From Anaerolineales bacterium (lineage in GTDB: Bacteria; Chloroflexota; Anaerolineae; Anaerolineales; Anaerolineaceae): a stretch of DNA of 64,000 nt. The notes beneath the pieces were generated by a model. That model ran no database searches and was not told where the DNA came from. It saw only the letters and a list, made by a program, of their open reading frames with translations. The DNA lies in NCBI GenBank assembly GCA_020060485.1, contig JAGVAB010000152.1, forward strand, positions 1 to 64,000, written 5' to 3'. Made by a program: the position numbers and the translations under genes. Below, in pieces: positions 1-10,045 of this stretch (positions within the stretch are counted from its first letter, which is position 1; each line of letters starts with the position of its first letter).

Positions 1-1203
1 ATGGCAAAGCAGAAGTTTGAGCGAAACAAACCACATCTGAACGTGGGCACGATGGGACACATCGACCACGGCAAAACCACCCTGACAGCCGCCATCACCA
101 AGTACTGCGGTTTTCTGGGCAATGCCGAGTTCAAGGCATATGATCAGATCGATAGCGCACCGGAAGAAAAAGCCCGCGGTATCACGATCAATATTGCGCA
201 TGTGGAATATCAGACCGAGAACCGGCACTATGCCCATGTGGATATGCCCGGCCACCGTGACTACATCAAGAACATGATCACCGGTGCGGCCCAGGTGGAT
301 GGCTCCATTCTGGTGGTGGCTGCTCCTGATGGCCCGATGCCCCAGACCACAGAACATGTGCTTTTGGCGCATCAGGTGGAAGTGCCCAGCATCGTGGTCT
401 ACCTGAACAAGGTTGACCAGATGAACGACCCCGAATTGCTGGAGCTGGTCGAAATGGAACTGCGCGAAATGCTGACCAAGCACGGCTACCCGGGCGATGA
501 TATTCCGATCGTGCGCGGCTCGGCTCTGGAAGCCCTGGAATGCACCTCGACCGACCCCAATGCACCTGAATATGCCAGTATCAGGGAACTGCTGCGGGTG
601 GTGGACGAGTACATTCCGGCCCCGGTGCGTGCAGTGGAAAAGCCATTCATGATGCCGGTGGAAGACGTGTTCTCGATCAAAGGCCGCGGCACTGTGGTGA
701 CCGGTCGTATCGATCGCGGCGAGATCCGCACCAGCGACCCGGTGGAAATCGTGGGTCTGCGCGAGAAGTCGTTGAACTCGGTTTGCACGGGCGTGGAAAT
801 GTTCCACAAGACCCTGGACTACGGTATGGCAGGCGACAATGTTGGCTTGCTGCTGCGCGGTATTGACCGCGAGCAGGTCGAGCGCGGCATGGTGATTGCC
901 AAGCCGGGCAGCATCACCCCGCACACCAAGTTCATGGGCGAAGTGTACGTGTTGAAGCGCGAGGAAGGCGGACGCCACAAGCCGTTCTTCTCTGGCTACC
1001 GGCCGCAGTTCTTCATCCGCACCATGGACGTGACCGGCATGATCCATCTGCCGGAAGGCGTGGAAATGGTCATGCCTGGCGACAACGTCAACCTGGAAGC
1101 TGAACTGATCGTCCCGGTGGCGCTCGAGCAAGGCTCCAGGTTTGCCATCCGTGAAGGCGGCTTGACCGTCGGCGCTGGTGTAATCACCAAGATTCTGGCT
1201 TAG
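1..1203 (+). CDS. tuf: Translation elongation factor EF-Tu
   Basis: Cytosolic GTPase that delivers aminoacyl-tRNA to the ribosomal A site. The 400 residues match the usual family length. The G1 loop GHIDHGKT is at residues 19-26, the switch II motif DMPGH at 81-85 keeps the catalytic His85, NKVD is at 136-139 and SAL at 174-176, followed by beta-barrel domains 2 and 3. The usual Cys of DCPGH is Met here. The ATG is the first base of the window, so its ribosome binding site and promoter cannot be seen. It ends 13 bases before rpsJ and is probably co-transcribed with it, as in many bacteria. Confidence 0.97.
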   Translation: MAKQKFERNKPHLNVGTMGHIDHGKTTLTAAITKYCGFLGNAEFKAYDQIDSAPEEKARGITINIAHVEYQTENRHYAHVDMPGHRDYIKNMITGAAQVDGSILVVAAPDGPMPQTTEHVLLAHQVEVPSIVVYLNKVDQMNDPELLELVEMELREMLTKHGYPGDDIPIVRGSALEALECTSTDPNAPEYASIRELLRVVDEYIPAPVRAVEKPFMMPVEDVFSIKGRGTVVTGRIDRGEIRTSDPVEIVGLREKSLNSVCTGVEMFHKTLDYGMAGDNVGLLLRGIDREQVERGMVIAKPGSITPHTKFMGEVYVLKREEGGRHKPFFSGYRPQFFIRTMDVTGMIHLPEGVEMVMPGDNVNLEAELIVPVALEQGSRFAIREGGLTVGAGVITKILA

Positions 1204-1216
1204 TTGGAAGGGACAC

Positions 1217-1525
1217 ATGGCAAAACAAAGGATTCGCATTCGCCTGAAGGCGTATGATCACCGTGTTCTCGACCAGTCCGCCAAGCGGATTGTCGACACG
1301 GCAGAGCGCAGTGGTGCGCAAGTTGTTGGGCCGGTGCCTCTGCCGACCAAGATCGAGCGATTCACGGTTCGCCGCTCAACCTTTATTGATAAAGATTCAC
1401 ACGAGCATTTTGAAATTCGCACCCACAATCGTCTGATCGATGTGATGGACCCGGATTCCAAGACAATTGACATGCTGATGCGCTTGAATTTGCCCGCCGG
1501 CGTGGATATTGAGATCAAGATGTAG
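1217..1525 (+). CDS. rpsJ: 30S ribosomal protein S10
   Basis: Small-subunit head protein, also the NusE antitermination factor. The 102 residues show the S10 start ([12 protein letters not shown]) and the conserved [11 protein letters not shown] loop. A GGAAGGG ribosome binding site lies just before the ATG, in the short gap after tuf. It is the last gene before a 260-base gap holding a perfect hairpin, so the S10 operon may be split at this point. Confidence 0.97.
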   Translation: MAKQRIRIRLKAYDHRVLDQSAKRIVDTAERSGAQVVGPVPLPTKIERFTVRRSTFIDKDSHEHFEIRTHNRLIDVMDPDSKTIDMLMRLNLPAGVDIEIKM

Positions 1526-1785
1526 TTGAAATTGTGCAGCAAACCTGGAGAGAAAAAACATTTTCTCTCCAGGTCTGGCGTGATTGTCAAACCTGCGGTA
1601 TAATAATCAGGTTTGGCTAAAACAGAGCCAGTTTAACAATCAGGCGGTATAAGAGCTTTTCTGAAGGCGCACGAAAAAACACAAGGTGTTGCCCCAGATC
1701 GGTTGACTGTACTGCTGCGGGATGATGCAGCCCAGCCCAGGTTGACAGTCCTTAGAAGTCTAAAAAATTGAAGGAGAAAATCGAG
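1526..1785 (+). promoter_or_regulatory. rpsJ-rplC intergenic leader with 14-bp perfect hairpin and TATAAT box
   Basis: No gene is seen here. A perfect 14-bp inverted repeat, arms 1543-1556 and 1561-1574 with a 4-base loop, lies just after rpsJ. It has no clear U-run, so it may be a processing site or a weak terminator. A consensus TATAAT at 1599-1604 follows, but its -35 (TGGCGT, 1576-1581) is poor. About 180 bases of untranslated leader then precede rplC, enough room for autogenous ribosomal-protein control. AAGGAG at 1771-1776 is the rplC ribosome binding site. Confidence 0.5.
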
Positions 1786-2415
1786 ATGTTGAAAGGGCTT
1801 ATTGGCAAGAAAATCGGAATGACCCAGATTTTCGATGAAAATGGTGCGGCTATCCCCATCACTCTCATTGAAGCTGGGCCTTGCTATGTTACCCAGGTTC
1901 GCACGCAGGAAACCGATGGTTACACTGCGGTGCAAATGGGCTTTGCCGAAGTAAAACCGAAGCGCTTAACGGGTGGTACGTTGGGGCATTTGAAGAAGCA
2001 CGATCTGCCTCCTCTGCGCTACCTGCGCGAGTTCCGTGTCAAAAATCCAGATGTTACTGAAGGTGATGTGCTGAAGGTGGATGTGTTCACTATTGGTGAG
2101 CGCGTTGACATCACCGGCACGAGCAAAGGCCGTGGTTTTGCTGGTGCAGTGAAACGTCATGGTTTTCGGGGCGGGCCAAAAACGCACGGTCAGTCTGACC
2201 GCTTGCGCGCTCCCGGTTCGCGTGGTTCCGGTACAACCCCCGGCCGCGTCTTCAAGGGTGCACGGGGTCCTGGTCATATGGGCAATGTCCGCGTAACTTC
2301 ACAGCATCTGAAGGTTGAACTGGTTGACGCAGAACGCAATTTGGTCGGTGTCCGTGGCGCTGTGCCTGGGCCGCGTGGCAGCATGGTGTTGATCAAGGAG
2401 GCGCGGAAACAGTAG
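1786..2415 (+). CDS. rplC: 50S ribosomal protein L3
   Basis: Early-assembling large-subunit protein near the peptidyl-transferase centre. The 209 residues begin MLKGLIGKKIGMTQIF, the typical L3 start. The central loop carries the conserved GTSKGRGFAGAVKRHGF stretch. The frame is open six codons further upstream from a TTG, but AAGGAG at 1771-1776 lies ahead of the ATG at 1786, and the family starts there. It is the first gene of a tight run of ribosomal genes after the leader. Confidence 0.96.
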   Translation: MLKGLIGKKIGMTQIFDENGAAIPITLIEAGPCYVTQVRTQETDGYTAVQMGFAEVKPKRLTGGTLGHLKKHDLPPLRYLREFRVKNPDVTEGDVLKVDVFTIGERVDITGTSKGRGFAGAVKRHGFRGGPKTHGQSDRLRAPGSRGSGTTPGRVFKGARGPGHMGNVRVTSQHLKVELVDAERNLVGVRGAVPGPRGSMVLIKEARKQ

Positions 2416-2469
2416 CCGGATTTTTTCCGGGTTTGTTTTCCCGACTTGCATAAAGGGAGCAAAGATACG

Positions 2470-3096
2470 ATGTTAGTAGATGTTTTCAACATGCAGGGGC
2501 AGAAGGTCAGCACGGTAGAACTGCCGGCGGATTTATTTGAAGCCCCAATTTCTGTGGATTTGATGCACCAGGCTTATGTTCGCCAGATGGCGAATGCGCG
2601 GTTGGGCACCCACAAGACGAAAACTCGTAGTGAGGTGGCTGGCGGCGGTCGAAAGCCGTGGCGGCAAAAAGGAACCGGTCGGGCCCGTCAGGGTTCCACC
2701 CGGGCAGCGCAGTGGGTTGGTGGTGGCAAGATCCATACCCCGCAGCCCCGCAATTATACCAAGGCCATGCCGCGCAAGATGCGCCGGGCAGCGCTTGTTT
2801 CCGGTCTGTCTGTCAAGGCAGCCGAGAAGAGCATTGTGATGGTTGAAGAGATGGTTCTGGCAGAACCCAAGACCCGGCTGATGGCCGAGGCTTTGTACGC
2901 ACTGGTGAAAGATGAAAGCGCCCTGGTGCTCTTACCTGAAAAAGGTGCCTATGAGGGTGTGATCCGCGCAACCCGCAATTTGCCAGATGCCAAAGTGTTG
3001 TTTGCCCATTATCTGAATATCCGCGACCTTTTGTCTTACGACAAAGTTGTCATGCCCATGGCAGCGTTGGATGTTCTTCGAGAGAATTTTGGATAG
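2470..3096 (+). CDS. rplD: 50S ribosomal protein L4
   Basis: Large-subunit protein lining the exit tunnel; in some bacteria it also represses its own operon. The 208 residues contain the long tunnel loop with GTGRARQGSTRAAQWVGGG and the following PRNYTKAMPRKMRRAAL segment. An upstream TTG at 2446 also keeps the frame open, but the ATG at 2470 follows an AAAGGGAG-type site and starts MLVDVFNMQGQKV as expected. Confidence 0.96.
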   Translation: MLVDVFNMQGQKVSTVELPADLFEAPISVDLMHQAYVRQMANARLGTHKTKTRSEVAGGGRKPWRQKGTGRARQGSTRAAQWVGGGKIHTPQPRNYTKAMPRKMRRAALVSGLSVKAAEKSIVMVEEMVLAEPKTRLMAEALYALVKDESALVLLPEKGAYEGVIRATRNLPDAKVLFAHYLNIRDLLSYDKVVMPMAALDVLRENFG

Positions 3097-3105
3097 GAGG
3101 AGAAA

Positions 3106-3411
3106 ATGACTTCATCAGTTTACGATATTCTCCGCCGTCCGTTGGTGACCGAAAAGACCAGTTATCAGCAAAATGCATTGCATCAATATGCATTTGAGGT
3201 GGATGCACGCGCCACCAAATCAATGGTCAAAGACGCTGTTGAAAAGATCTTTGATGTTGAGGTGTTGCGGGTGAATGTGATCAATGTGCCAGCCAAGCGA
3301 TCCCGCCGGGCGCGCAGTCGCCGGATGGAAGTTCGCAAGAGCGGCTACAAGAAGGCCATTGTTACCCTCTCACCGGAAGATCGCATTCCGTTCTTTGAAG
3401 GAGTTGAATAA
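3106..3411 (+). CDS. rplW: 50S ribosomal protein L23
   Basis: Large-subunit protein at the tunnel exit and docking site for trigger factor and SRP. The 101 residues include the diagnostic RRPLVTEKT motif near the N-terminus and the [18 protein letters not shown] segment. An AGGAGGAG-type site precedes the ATG. The stop codon overlaps the rplB start by one base, which indicates translational coupling. Confidence 0.96.
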   Translation: MTSSVYDILRRPLVTEKTSYQQNALHQYAFEVDARATKSMVKDAVEKIFDVEVLRVNVINVPAKRSRRARSRRMEVRKSGYKKAIVTLSPEDRIPFFEGVE

Positions 3412-4247
3412 TGGCCGTAAAGGTTTATAAGCCTACCACGCCTGGTCATCGCGACATGACCAGCTATACATTTGAGGAGATCACCAAATCAAAGCCCGAA
3501 CGGTCTTTGGTAGTGATCAAGAAGAAGCACTCTGGCCGCAATATGTACGGTCGTATAACGGTTCGGCATCAAGGCGGCGGACACAAACGTTTTATCCGTT
3601 TGGTGGATTTCAAACGTGACAAGCGCAGTGTTCCGGCCAAGGTCACGGCGATCGAATATGATCCCAACCGCACTGCCCGGCTGGCCTTGCTGGTGTACGC
3701 TGATGGCGAAAAACGATACATCCTGGCACCGGTTGGTTTGATGGTTGGCGACAAAGTGGCTGCCGGCCCTGAAGCGGACATTCGTGTAGGCAACAGTCTG
3801 CCGATCTCCCGCATTCCGGTTGGTACCACCATCCACAATATTGAGCTGCAGGAAGGCAAGGGCGGCCAGATGGTACGATCTGCTGGTGCTTCTGCCCAGC
3901 TTTTGGCCAAAGAAGGCGATTATGCGCAGGTGCGCCTGCCTTCCGGCGAAGTTCGTCTGGTTCGCCAGGCTTGCTATGCCACCATTGGTCAGGTTGGCAA
4001 TGTGGATCACAGCAATATCAAGCTGGGCAAAGCTGGCCGCAAGCGCCATATGGGCATCCGCCCGGCGGTGCGCGGTACGGCGATGTCTCCCCGAGATCAT
4101 CCGCATGGTGGTGGTGAAGGCCGCCAGCCGATTGGTATGCCTGGTCCGAAGACACCTTGGGGTAAACCCACCCTGGGTTACAAGACCCGTCGTAATAAGA
4201 AGACCGAAAAGTACATCGTTCGCCGTCGCAAGACGGGCGGCCGGTGA
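3411..4247 (+). CDS. rplB: 50S ribosomal protein L2
   Basis: Universal large-subunit protein needed for subunit association and peptidyl transfer. The 278 residues are the standard length, with the [16 protein letters not shown]-terminal motif and the highly conserved [10 protein letters not shown] loop near the C-terminus. It starts on the last base of the rplW stop codon. A 313-residue antisense frame over this gene is a shadow. Confidence 0.97.
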   Translation: MAVKVYKPTTPGHRDMTSYTFEEITKSKPERSLVVIKKKHSGRNMYGRITVRHQGGGHKRFIRLVDFKRDKRSVPAKVTAIEYDPNRTARLALLVYADGEKRYILAPVGLMVGDKVAAGPEADIRVGNSLPISRIPVGTTIHNIELQEGKGGQMVRSAGASAQLLAKEGDYAQVRLPSGEVRLVRQACYATIGQVGNVDHSNIKLGKAGRKRHMGIRPAVRGTAMSPRDHPHGGGEGRQPIGMPGPKTPWGKPTLGYKTRRNKKTEKYIVRRRKTGGR

Positions 4248-4287
4248 GCGGTACGGTAGATAAAGGTAGCGAGAGAGGGACGAAGAT

Positions 4288-4566
4288 ATGTCACGATCGC
4301 TGAAGAAGGGGCCGTTTGTATCCCCTAAGCTGTTGAAGAAGATTGAGGCGATGAACGCCCGTAGTGAGAAGAAAGTGATCCGCTCCTGGAGCCGGGATAG
4401 CACGATCTTCCCCCAGATGGTTGGACACACGATTGCGGTGCATGATGGCCGTCGTCATGTTCCGATCTATATCACTGAGAACATGGTTGGACATCGTTTG
4501 GGTGAATTTGCGCCCACCCGGAATTTCCGCGGGCATGTTCAAGAAAAATCGTCGAAAAGGAGGTAG
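4288..4566 (+). CDS. rpsS: 30S ribosomal protein S19
   Basis: Small-subunit head protein that works with S13 at the subunit interface. The 92 residues start [11 protein letters not shown] and carry the signature [21 protein letters not shown] followed by [12 protein letters not shown], all typical of S19. GAGAGAGGGACGAAGAT upstream provides the ribosome binding site. Six bases separate it from rplV. Confidence 0.97.
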   Translation: MSRSLKKGPFVSPKLLKKIEAMNARSEKKVIRSWSRDSTIFPQMVGHTIAVHDGRRHVPIYITENMVGHRLGEFAPTRNFRGHVQEKSSKRR

Positions 4567-4572
4567 CAGATC

Positions 4573-4917
4573 ATGGCACAGGATATTCGTGCAAAGCTGA
4601 GTTATTGCGGTGTTTCTGCCCAAAAAACTCGCTTGGTGATCGACATGGTGCGGGGCAAACCTGTGAATGATGCAGTGAACATTCTCAAGTTCTCGCCCAA
4701 AGCCTCGGCTACCCATGTGCAGAAGTTGCTGGAGTCGGCAATAGCAAATGGCGAAGAGAATTTTGGCCTGGACCGCGCAGATCTGTATGTGTACAGCATC
4801 AGTGCGGACGAAGCCCCGACCCGCAAATGGCGGCGATTTGGCGCCCGTGGACGTTTCAAGCCGATTTTGCGCAGGTCGTCACACATCACTATCGTGTTAC
4901 GTGAGCGAGAAGGATAA
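4573..4917 (+). CDS. rplV: 50S ribosomal protein L22
   Basis: Large-subunit protein whose hairpin helps form the exit tunnel constriction. The 114 residues include the KTRLVIDMVRGKPVNDA helix and the C-terminal RRFGARGRFKPILRRSSHITIVL beta-hairpin, both diagnostic. AAAGGAGG just before the ATG lies in the end of rpsS, so translation is tightly linked. Confidence 0.97.
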   Translation: MAQDIRAKLSYCGVSAQKTRLVIDMVRGKPVNDAVNILKFSPKASATHVQKLLESAIANGEENFGLDRADLYVYSISADEAPTRKWRRFGARGRFKPILRRSSHITIVLREREG

Positions 4918-4981
4918 GATCAGCTTTGGTCAGGGCTGCTGGACAGTTCTGGCCGGCTGAGAGGAGATAGCAGGAGTAATT

Positions 4982-5659
4982 ATGGGCCGTAAAGTTCATC
5001 CTGTAGGTTTCCGCCTGAGTATCAACAAACCCTGGTCGGGACGTTGGTATGCAGAAGGAGATGATTACGTCGAGCAGTTGCATCAGGATATTGCCATTCG
5101 CGAAATGGTGAGAAAAGAAGCTGACCGGGCGGGTGTTGCTCGAACGGAAGTGGAGCGTTTCGCGGGCAAGGTGAAGGTGGTGGTACACACTGCCAAACCT
5201 GGCATTTTGATTGGTCGCAAGGGTGAGAATGTTAAAAAGATTCGCAAGGATCTGGAAACCCTGACCGGAAAACGGATTGATCTTGAGATCAAAGAGATCA
5301 AATCGCCCGATTTGGAAGCGTATCTGGTGGCAGAGAACATTGCCGGCCAAATCGAGCGGCGCATCAGCTACCGACGGGCGATGAAACGTGCCATTCAACA
5401 GGCACTTCGCCAGGGCGCTGAAGGTTGCAAGGTGATGGTTGCTGGCCGTCTGGCCGGGGCAGAAATGGCCCGCACAGTGTGGCTGCGTGAAGGCCGCGTA
5501 CCGTTGCAGACACTGCGTGCCAATATCGACTTTGCCACAACTGAGGCTTTGACCACATATGGCAAGATCGGGATCAAGGTCTGGATTTATAAAGGCGAAG
5601 TAATGCCGCAGACCGAAGAAGAAGTTGAACCCACCAAGGGTGTGTACGTTAGCGAATAA
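4982..5659 (+). CDS. rpsC: 30S ribosomal protein S3
   Basis: Small-subunit head protein with intrinsic mRNA-unwinding activity at the entry site. The 225 residues start [15 protein letters not shown] domain with the GRKGENV version of the GxxG loop is near residue 80, and the C-terminal S3 domain includes [28 protein letters not shown] region upstream supplies the ribosome binding site. Confidence 0.97.
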   Translation: MGRKVHPVGFRLSINKPWSGRWYAEGDDYVEQLHQDIAIREMVRKEADRAGVARTEVERFAGKVKVVVHTAKPGILIGRKGENVKKIRKDLETLTGKRIDLEIKEIKSPDLEAYLVAENIAGQIERRISYRRAMKRAIQQALRQGAEGCKVMVAGRLAGAEMARTVWLREGRVPLQTLRANIDFATTEALTTYGKIGIKVWIYKGEVMPQTEEEVEPTKGVYVSE

Positions 5660-5705
5660 ATGCCATGCTGGCTAAGGCTGGTGTGGGAATAAAGAGGTAG
5701 CTATT

Positions 5706-6134
5706 ATGTTGATGCCAAAACGAGTAAAGTATCGAAAGCAGCAACGCGGCCGGATGAGAGGCAAGGCGTTGCGCGGCGCGGAAGTGTCGTTTGGCGATTA
5801 TGGTCTTCAGGCTTTGGAGCCAGGCTGGGTTTCGGCCCGCCAGATCGAAGCAGCCCGCCGGGCAATGGTGCGTGTGATGCGCCGCCGCGGAAAGCTTTGG
5901 ATCCGCATCTTCCCTGACAAGCCATATACCCACCGTGCTGCAGAAACCCGCATGGGTAAAGGTAAAGGCGGCGTTGAATATTGGGTGGCAGTTGTGAAAC
6001 CAGGACGGATCATGATGGAAATCAGTGGTCTGCCGGAAGATATTGCCAAAGAAGCGCTGCACCAGGCTTCTTACAAGTACTCCATCAAGACCAAGGTCGT
6101 CTCTCGTCCTGACCTGCAAGGAGACTTCTCATGA
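5706..6134 (+). CDS. rplP: 50S ribosomal protein L16
   Basis: Large-subunit protein at the A-site tRNA elbow. The 142 residues start [19 protein letters not shown], the canonical L16 start, and contain the [16 protein letters not shown] motif. Its last four bases form an ATGA overlap with rpmC, the first of three such couplings in a row. Confidence 0.97.
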   Translation: MLMPKRVKYRKQQRGRMRGKALRGAEVSFGDYGLQALEPGWVSARQIEAARRAMVRVMRRRGKLWIRIFPDKPYTHRAAETRMGKGKGGVEYWVAVVKPGRIMMEISGLPEDIAKEALHQASYKYSIKTKVVSRPDLQGDFS

Positions 6135-6346
6135 AAATGGAAGAGATTCGGCTCTTGTCTTCGGAAGAAATTGTGGCCAAACTGGCAGATACCCGTCATG
6201 AAATGATGAATTTGCGGTTCCAGACGGTTACGGGCCAATTGACGGATACCAGCCGTCTTAAGGTGACCCGCCGCCAGATCGCCCGCTTTGAAACAGTTTT
6301 GCGTGAGCGTGAGTTGGGAATTCGCCAGGAAGGTGAGAAGAAATGA
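6131..6346 (+). CDS. rpmC: 50S ribosomal protein L29
   Basis: Small helical protein beside L23 at the tunnel exit. The 71 residues form the expected two-helix hairpin, with [20 protein letters not shown] and the following [13 protein letters not shown] helix. It is coupled by ATGA overlaps to rplP upstream and rpsQ downstream. Confidence 0.95.
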   Translation: MKMEEIRLLSSEEIVAKLADTRHEMMNLRFQTVTGQLTDTSRLKVTRRQIARFETVLRERELGIRQEGEKK

Positions 6347-6624
6347 ACGGACGACGTCGTTTGACTGGTGTTGTGACAAGCGACAAGATGATGAAGACTG
6401 TGGTGGTGAAGGTTACCCGCACATTTCGTCATCCGCTGTATGGAAAAGTGGTTCACGAGAGCAAGAGCGTGAAAGCACATGATGAGCTTTCCTGCGTTGT
6501 CGGGGATGAGGTGCGTATCGTTGAGAGCCGCCCGATCTCTGCCACCAAGCATTGGGCCGTAGAATCAATTCTGCGCCGCGAGGAAGTCTCTCAGGAGGCC
6601 GGTGAAGGAGAAGAACAGCCATGA
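6343..6624 (+). CDS. rpsQ: 30S ribosomal protein S17
   Basis: Primary 16S rRNA binding protein of the S4/S17/S20 assembly region. The OB-fold sequence contains [16 protein letters not shown] and the signature [14 protein letters not shown]. At 93 residues it has a short acidic tail beyond the usual end near residue 85. It overlaps both neighbours by four bases. Confidence 0.96.
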   Translation: MNGRRRLTGVVTSDKMMKTVVVKVTRTFRHPLYGKVVHESKSVKAHDELSCVVGDEVRIVESRPISATKHWAVESILRREEVSQEAGEGEEQP

Positions 6625-6992
6625 TTCAACAAGAGTCACGTATCAAAGTTGCTGATAACACCGGTGCAAAAGAACTGCTGGTCATCCATGTAATGGGTGG
6701 TTCAAGACGACGTTACGGTCGCGTTGGCGATGTGTGTGTGTGCACGGTTAAATCTGCGACACCACAAGGCTCGGTAAAAAAGAGCGACATTGTCAAAGCA
6801 GTGATTGTGCGGACAGCAAAGGAATGGCGCCGGCAAGATGGTTCATCGATCCGGTTTGATGATAATGCGGCTGTGATCCTGGACACTGATGGTCAGAACC
6901 CAAAAGGCACCCGTATTTTTGGCCCGGTTGCGCGCGAGCTTCGTGAAAAAGGGTATATGAAGATCGTGTCTCTGGCTCCGGAAGTATTGTAG
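6621..6992 (+). CDS. rplN: 50S ribosomal protein L14
   Basis: Large-subunit protein at the intersubunit bridge and binding site of the silencing factor RsfS. The 123 residues start [19 protein letters not shown], a diagnostic L14 N-terminus, and end with the [14 protein letters not shown] motif. It overlaps rpsQ by ATGA, so translation is probably re-initiated from it. Confidence 0.97.
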   Translation: MIQQESRIKVADNTGAKELLVIHVMGGSRRRYGRVGDVCVCTVKSATPQGSVKKSDIVKAVIVRTAKEWRRQDGSSIRFDDNAAVILDTDGQNPKGTRIFGPVARELREKGYMKIVSLAPEVL

Positions 6993-7020
6993 ACGCCAGG
7001 GAATTGAGGAGAGTTAGAAC

Positions 7021-7350
7021 ATGAAACTCAAGATTCGCAAGGGAGATACGGTGGAAGTGATCAGCGGCCGTGCGGAAGACAAAGGCAAGCACGGGGAAGT
7101 GATCCGTGTACTTGCTGAAGAAGGCCGCGTGGTTGTTCAAGGCGTGAACCTGCGCACCAAGCATCAGGGTCAGGTTCAGTCTCAGGGTCGCTCCGTGAAT
7201 CCCGGCATTGTGAAACTGGAGATGCCTGTGGACATTTCCAATGTCATGCTGGTTTGCCCGAAGTGCGGCAAAGCAACACGGGTCAGCCTGTCTCGCGAAG
7301 AAGGAAAGGCGCTGCGTATCTGCAAGAAGTGCGAAGCACTGATTGAATAA
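7021..7350 (+). CDS. rplX: 50S ribosomal protein L24, with C-terminal Cys4 ribbon
   Basis: Assembly-initiating large-subunit protein. The 109 residues begin with the KOW motif ([23 protein letters not shown]). The C-terminal part keeps four cysteines as CPKC and CKKC pairs, a zinc-ribbon-like arrangement found in some bacterial L24 proteins and lost in others. GAGGAGAG precedes the ATG. Confidence 0.96.
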   Translation: MKLKIRKGDTVEVISGRAEDKGKHGEVIRVLAEEGRVVVQGVNLRTKHQGQVQSQGRSVNPGIVKLEMPVDISNVMLVCPKCGKATRVSLSREEGKALRICKKCEALIE

Positions 7351-7373
7351 GCGCAATGGAAGATAGGTAGACT

Positions 7374-7916
7374 ATGAACAGAATGAAAGAGCAGTATCAA
7401 AGTGAAATCGTGCCGTCCTTGATGAAGACGCTGGACCTGGTGAATGTGATGCAGGTACCGCGAATCGAAAAGGTGGTGGTCAACATTGGTCTGGGTGAAG
7501 CGATGGATGACCCCAAGGCTATGGAAGCTGCACTGAATGATCTTACCAAGATCACCGGTCAGAAGCCGATTGTGACCAAGGCGCGGAAGAGCATCGCCAA
7601 CTTCAAGTTACGTGAAGGGCGTGAAATTGGAGCGAAGGTTACGCTGCGCGGCGAGCGCATGTGGTCCTTCCTGGACCGGTTGATGAACATCGTGCTGCCT
7701 CGTGTGCGAGACTTTCGTGGAATTTCTCCGAATGCTTTTGATGGGCGCGGAAACTATACCCTGGGTCTGCGGGAACAATTGATCTTCCCGGAAATCGAAT
7801 ACGACAAGATCGACAAGATCCGCGGTATGGAAGTTACCATTGTAACCACTGCGCAAACAGATGAGCAGGCACGGGCACTGTTGCAGATGCTTGGCATGCC
7901 TTTCAGGAAGGGTTAA
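7374..7916 (+). CDS. rplE: 50S ribosomal protein L5
   Basis: 5S rRNA-binding protein of the central protuberance that contacts P-site tRNA. The 180 residues match the family length. Diagnostic stretches are [16 protein letters not shown], the [19 protein letters not shown] segment and [20 protein letters not shown]. It is followed after one base by rpsN. Confidence 0.97.
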   Translation: MNRMKEQYQSEIVPSLMKTLDLVNVMQVPRIEKVVVNIGLGEAMDDPKAMEAALNDLTKITGQKPIVTKARKSIANFKLREGREIGAKVTLRGERMWSFLDRLMNIVLPRVRDFRGISPNAFDGRGNYTLGLREQLIFPEIEYDKIDKIRGMEVTIVTTAQTDEQARALLQMLGMPFRKG

Positions 7917-7917
7917 T

Positions 7918-8100
7918 ATGGCAAAGAAATGCATGACGTATCGTGAACAAAGGCGGGAATACCCTAACCAGGTAAGAAACCGATGCAAAAAGTGTGGACG
8001 GCCGCGTGGCTATATCCGTCGTTTTGGATTGTGCCGCATTTGCTTCCGCGAGTTAGCGTTGAAGGGCGAAATTCCTGGCGTTCGGAAAGCGTCCTGGTAG
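7918..8100 (+). CDS. rpsN: 30S ribosomal protein S14, zinc-binding short form
   Basis: Small-subunit head protein. The ATG at 7918 gives 60 residues, the length of the short zinc (C+) form, with CKKC and CRIC forming the Cys4 site and [21 protein letters not shown] as the signature. The frame stays open upstream inside rplE, but that extension has no family counterpart. The ATG follows the rplE stop almost directly, so coupling is likely. Confidence 0.96.
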   Translation: MAKKCMTYREQRREYPNQVRNRCKKCGRPRGYIRRFGLCRICFRELALKGEIPGVRKASW

Positions 8101-8116
8101 GCCGGAGGTAGTGAGA

Positions 8117-8530
8117 ATGAGTGTAAATGATCCGATTGCTGATATGTTAACTCGTATTCGTAACGGCCTGATGGCCGAAAAAGCGATGGTAGCGATGCCG
8201 ACCTCGAAGATCAAAGTCGAGATTGCCCGGATTTTGAAAGAAGAAGGGTTTATCAAAGGCTATGATGTTGTTGATGGCGAACGTCCCTCGCACAAGATTC
8301 TGCGAATACGTTTGAAGTACGTTGGTGAGCGCCGCGAGCGCCAACCGGTGATCACTGGCCTTGAGCGAGTGAGCCGGCCTGGCCGCCGCTCTTACTCAAG
8401 TAAAACGGAGATCCCCTGGGTGCTTTCTGGCATGGGGATTGCGATCCTAACCACTCCCAAGGGTGTGATGACCGGCCAGCGGGCGCGACAGCTCGGCGTG
8501 GGTGGTGAGATCATCTGCAAAGTTTGGTGA
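8117..8530 (+). CDS. rpsH: 30S ribosomal protein S8
   Basis: Central-domain small-subunit protein, and in E. coli the repressor of the spc operon. The ATG at 8117 gives 137 residues starting [17 protein letters not shown]. An earlier GTG at 8111 abuts the GGAGGT site at 8104-8109 and is too close to serve as the start. The C-terminal region ends with [10 protein letters not shown], typical for the family. Confidence 0.96.
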   Translation: MSVNDPIADMLTRIRNGLMAEKAMVAMPTSKIKVEIARILKEEGFIKGYDVVDGERPSHKILRIRLKYVGERRERQPVITGLERVSRPGRRSYSSKTEIPWVLSGMGIAILTTPKGVMTGQRARQLGVGGEIICKVW

Positions 8531-8555
8531 TGAACGGGAGCAAGGAGGTAGTATC

Positions 8556-9101
8556 GTGTCTCGTATAGGTCGTATGCCGGTGGATATCCCGGCGGGCGTG
8601 CAGGTGACCATTTCGGGTAACGAGGTGGAAGTCAAAGGTGCAAAAGGCACATTGAAGCGGGAATTCCTTCCCCATGTTTCTGTTCGGCAGGAAGAAAACC
8701 AGCTGATTGTGGAACGCGGCTCTGACGAAGCAATTGCACGTGCGCTGCACGGAACAACACGGGCTTTATTACAAAACATGGTTACAGGTGTCAGCACCGG
8801 TTTTACTCGGGTGCTGGAAGTTCAGGGCGTGGGTTACCGCGCCGAAATGAACGGCAATAAACTGGTTTTGAATGTTGGCTATTCTCACCCGATCGAATTG
8901 GATCCGCCTGAGGGCATCAGCTATGAAGCAGACCCGAAAGCGCGCACGATCTCTGTCATGGGATATGACAAAGAGGAAGTGGGCCAGATGGCGGCTGATA
9001 TTCGCAAGATCCGTCCCCCCGAACCATACAAGGGCAAGGGTATCCGGTATCAGGGTGAGAAGGTTCGCCGCAAGGCCGGTAAAGCCGGCAAGACAGGCTA
9101 G
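8556..9101 (+). CDS. rplF: 50S ribosomal protein L6
   Basis: Large-subunit protein near the sarcin-ricin loop. It starts at a GTG (8556), preceded by AAGGAGG at 8542-8548. The 181 residues begin MSRIGRMPVDIPAGV and include the C-terminal signature PPEPYKGKGIRYQGEKVRRKAGKAGK. The frame is open back into rpsH, but those residues are not part of L6. Confidence 0.96.
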   Translation: MSRIGRMPVDIPAGVQVTISGNEVEVKGAKGTLKREFLPHVSVRQEENQLIVERGSDEAIARALHGTTRALLQNMVTGVSTGFTRVLEVQGVGYRAEMNGNKLVLNVGYSHPIELDPPEGISYEADPKARTISVMGYDKEEVGQMAADIRKIRPPEPYKGKGIRYQGEKVRRKAGKAGKTG

Positions 9102-9114
9102 TAAGGGTTAAGCT

Positions 9115-9480
9115 ATGGCAAAAATGACTCGAAGTGAAGCCAGACTCCGCCGCCATGCACGCGTGCGCAAGCACGTGAGCGGCAGCCCAGTGAGACCGCG
9201 ATTGTGTGTTTTCCGCAGTCTGGCCGAAATTTATGCCCAGGTTATTGATGATGAGGCCGGCCAGACTCTGGCGGCAGCATCGACGGTGGATCGTGACCTT
9301 CGTGGCAAGGTTGGCGGACTTTCCAAGACCGAGCAGGCCGCGATGGTTGGCAAGTTGGTTGCAGAGCGCGCCTTGTCCAAGGGTGTCACAGAAGTGGTCT
9401 TTGATCGCGGTGGTTATAAATACATTGGCCGTGTAAAAACGCTGGCTGATAGCGCCCGCGAAGCCGGTCTCAAGTTCTAG
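9115..9480 (+). CDS. rplR: 50S ribosomal protein L18
   Basis: 5S rRNA-binding protein of the central protuberance. The 121 residues contain the basic N-terminus with [15 protein letters not shown], then [20 protein letters not shown] and the C-terminal [26 protein letters not shown]. All are characteristic. It lies 13 bases after rplF and 19 before rpsE. Confidence 0.97.
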   Translation: MAKMTRSEARLRRHARVRKHVSGSPVRPRLCVFRSLAEIYAQVIDDEAGQTLAAASTVDRDLRGKVGGLSKTEQAAMVGKLVAERALSKGVTEVVFDRGGYKYIGRVKTLADSAREAGLKF

Positions 9481-9499
9481 AGCGTGAAGAGGACCTGAT

Positions 9500-10045
9500 A
9501 TGGAAAAAAGAGAGAGCCGATTTAAAGAAGCACCGACGGTTGAAGACCAGTATGATGAGCGCGTGATTGAAATCGCACGTGTCGCCAAGGTTGTCAAGGG
9601 CGGCCGCCGGTTCCAATTCCGGGCAACTGTGGTCGTCGGTGATAACAATGGCAATGTTGGCATGGGTGTGGGCAAGGCAAATGCTGTGCCCGATGCCATG
9701 CGCAAGGCATCAGAACGCGCCCGCAAGGATATGCATCCGGTTTCCAAGACGGGCACCAGTATTCCCCATGAAGTTGTGGGCCGGGTGGCTGGCGCCAAGG
9801 TATTGTTGAAGCCTGCTTCTCCTGGTACCGGTGTGATCGCCGGCAGCAGCGTACGCGCCGTTCTGGAAGCTGTTGGCATCCGCGATATTCTGACTAAATC
9901 GATGGGCAGCGCCAACGTGTTGAATGTGGTCAAGGCCACTTTTGATGCACTGCGGCAGTTGAAGACCCCCGAAGAGGTTGCAGCCCAGCGCGGCAAACCC
10001 GTGCAGGACTTGAAGCCTTACTGGGAACGGAGGGAGCATGCCTAA
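9500..10045 (+). CDS. rpsE: 30S ribosomal protein S5
   Basis: Small-subunit protein that controls decoding accuracy together with S4. The 181 residues include the RNA-binding [16 protein letters not shown] segment and the [16 protein letters not shown] loop. The C-terminal S5 fold carries [19 protein letters not shown]. It overlaps rpmD by eight bases. A 346-residue frame antisense to rplR and rpsE is a shadow. Confidence 0.97.
   Translation: MEKRESRFKEAPTVEDQYDERVIEIARVAKVVKGGRRFQFRATVVVGDNNGNVGMGVGKANAVPDAMRKASERARKDMHPVSKTGTSIPHEVVGRVAGAKVLLKPASPGTGVIAGSSVRAVLEAVGIRDILTKSMGSANVLNVVKATFDALRQLKTPEEVAAQRGKPVQDLKPYWERREHA

Noticed and set aside
1699..1770. TTGACT and TTGACA boxes before rplC as promoters
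   Set aside because: Neither has a plausible -10 at 16-18 bases; the second lies too near the ribosome binding site.
3489..4430. 313-codon minus-strand frame opposite rplB and rpsS
   Set aside because: Crosses two certain ribosomal genes; shadow.
8956..9996. 346-codon minus-strand frame opposite rplF, rplR and rpsE
   Set aside because: Same reason; composition is low-complexity Ser/Arg/Thr.
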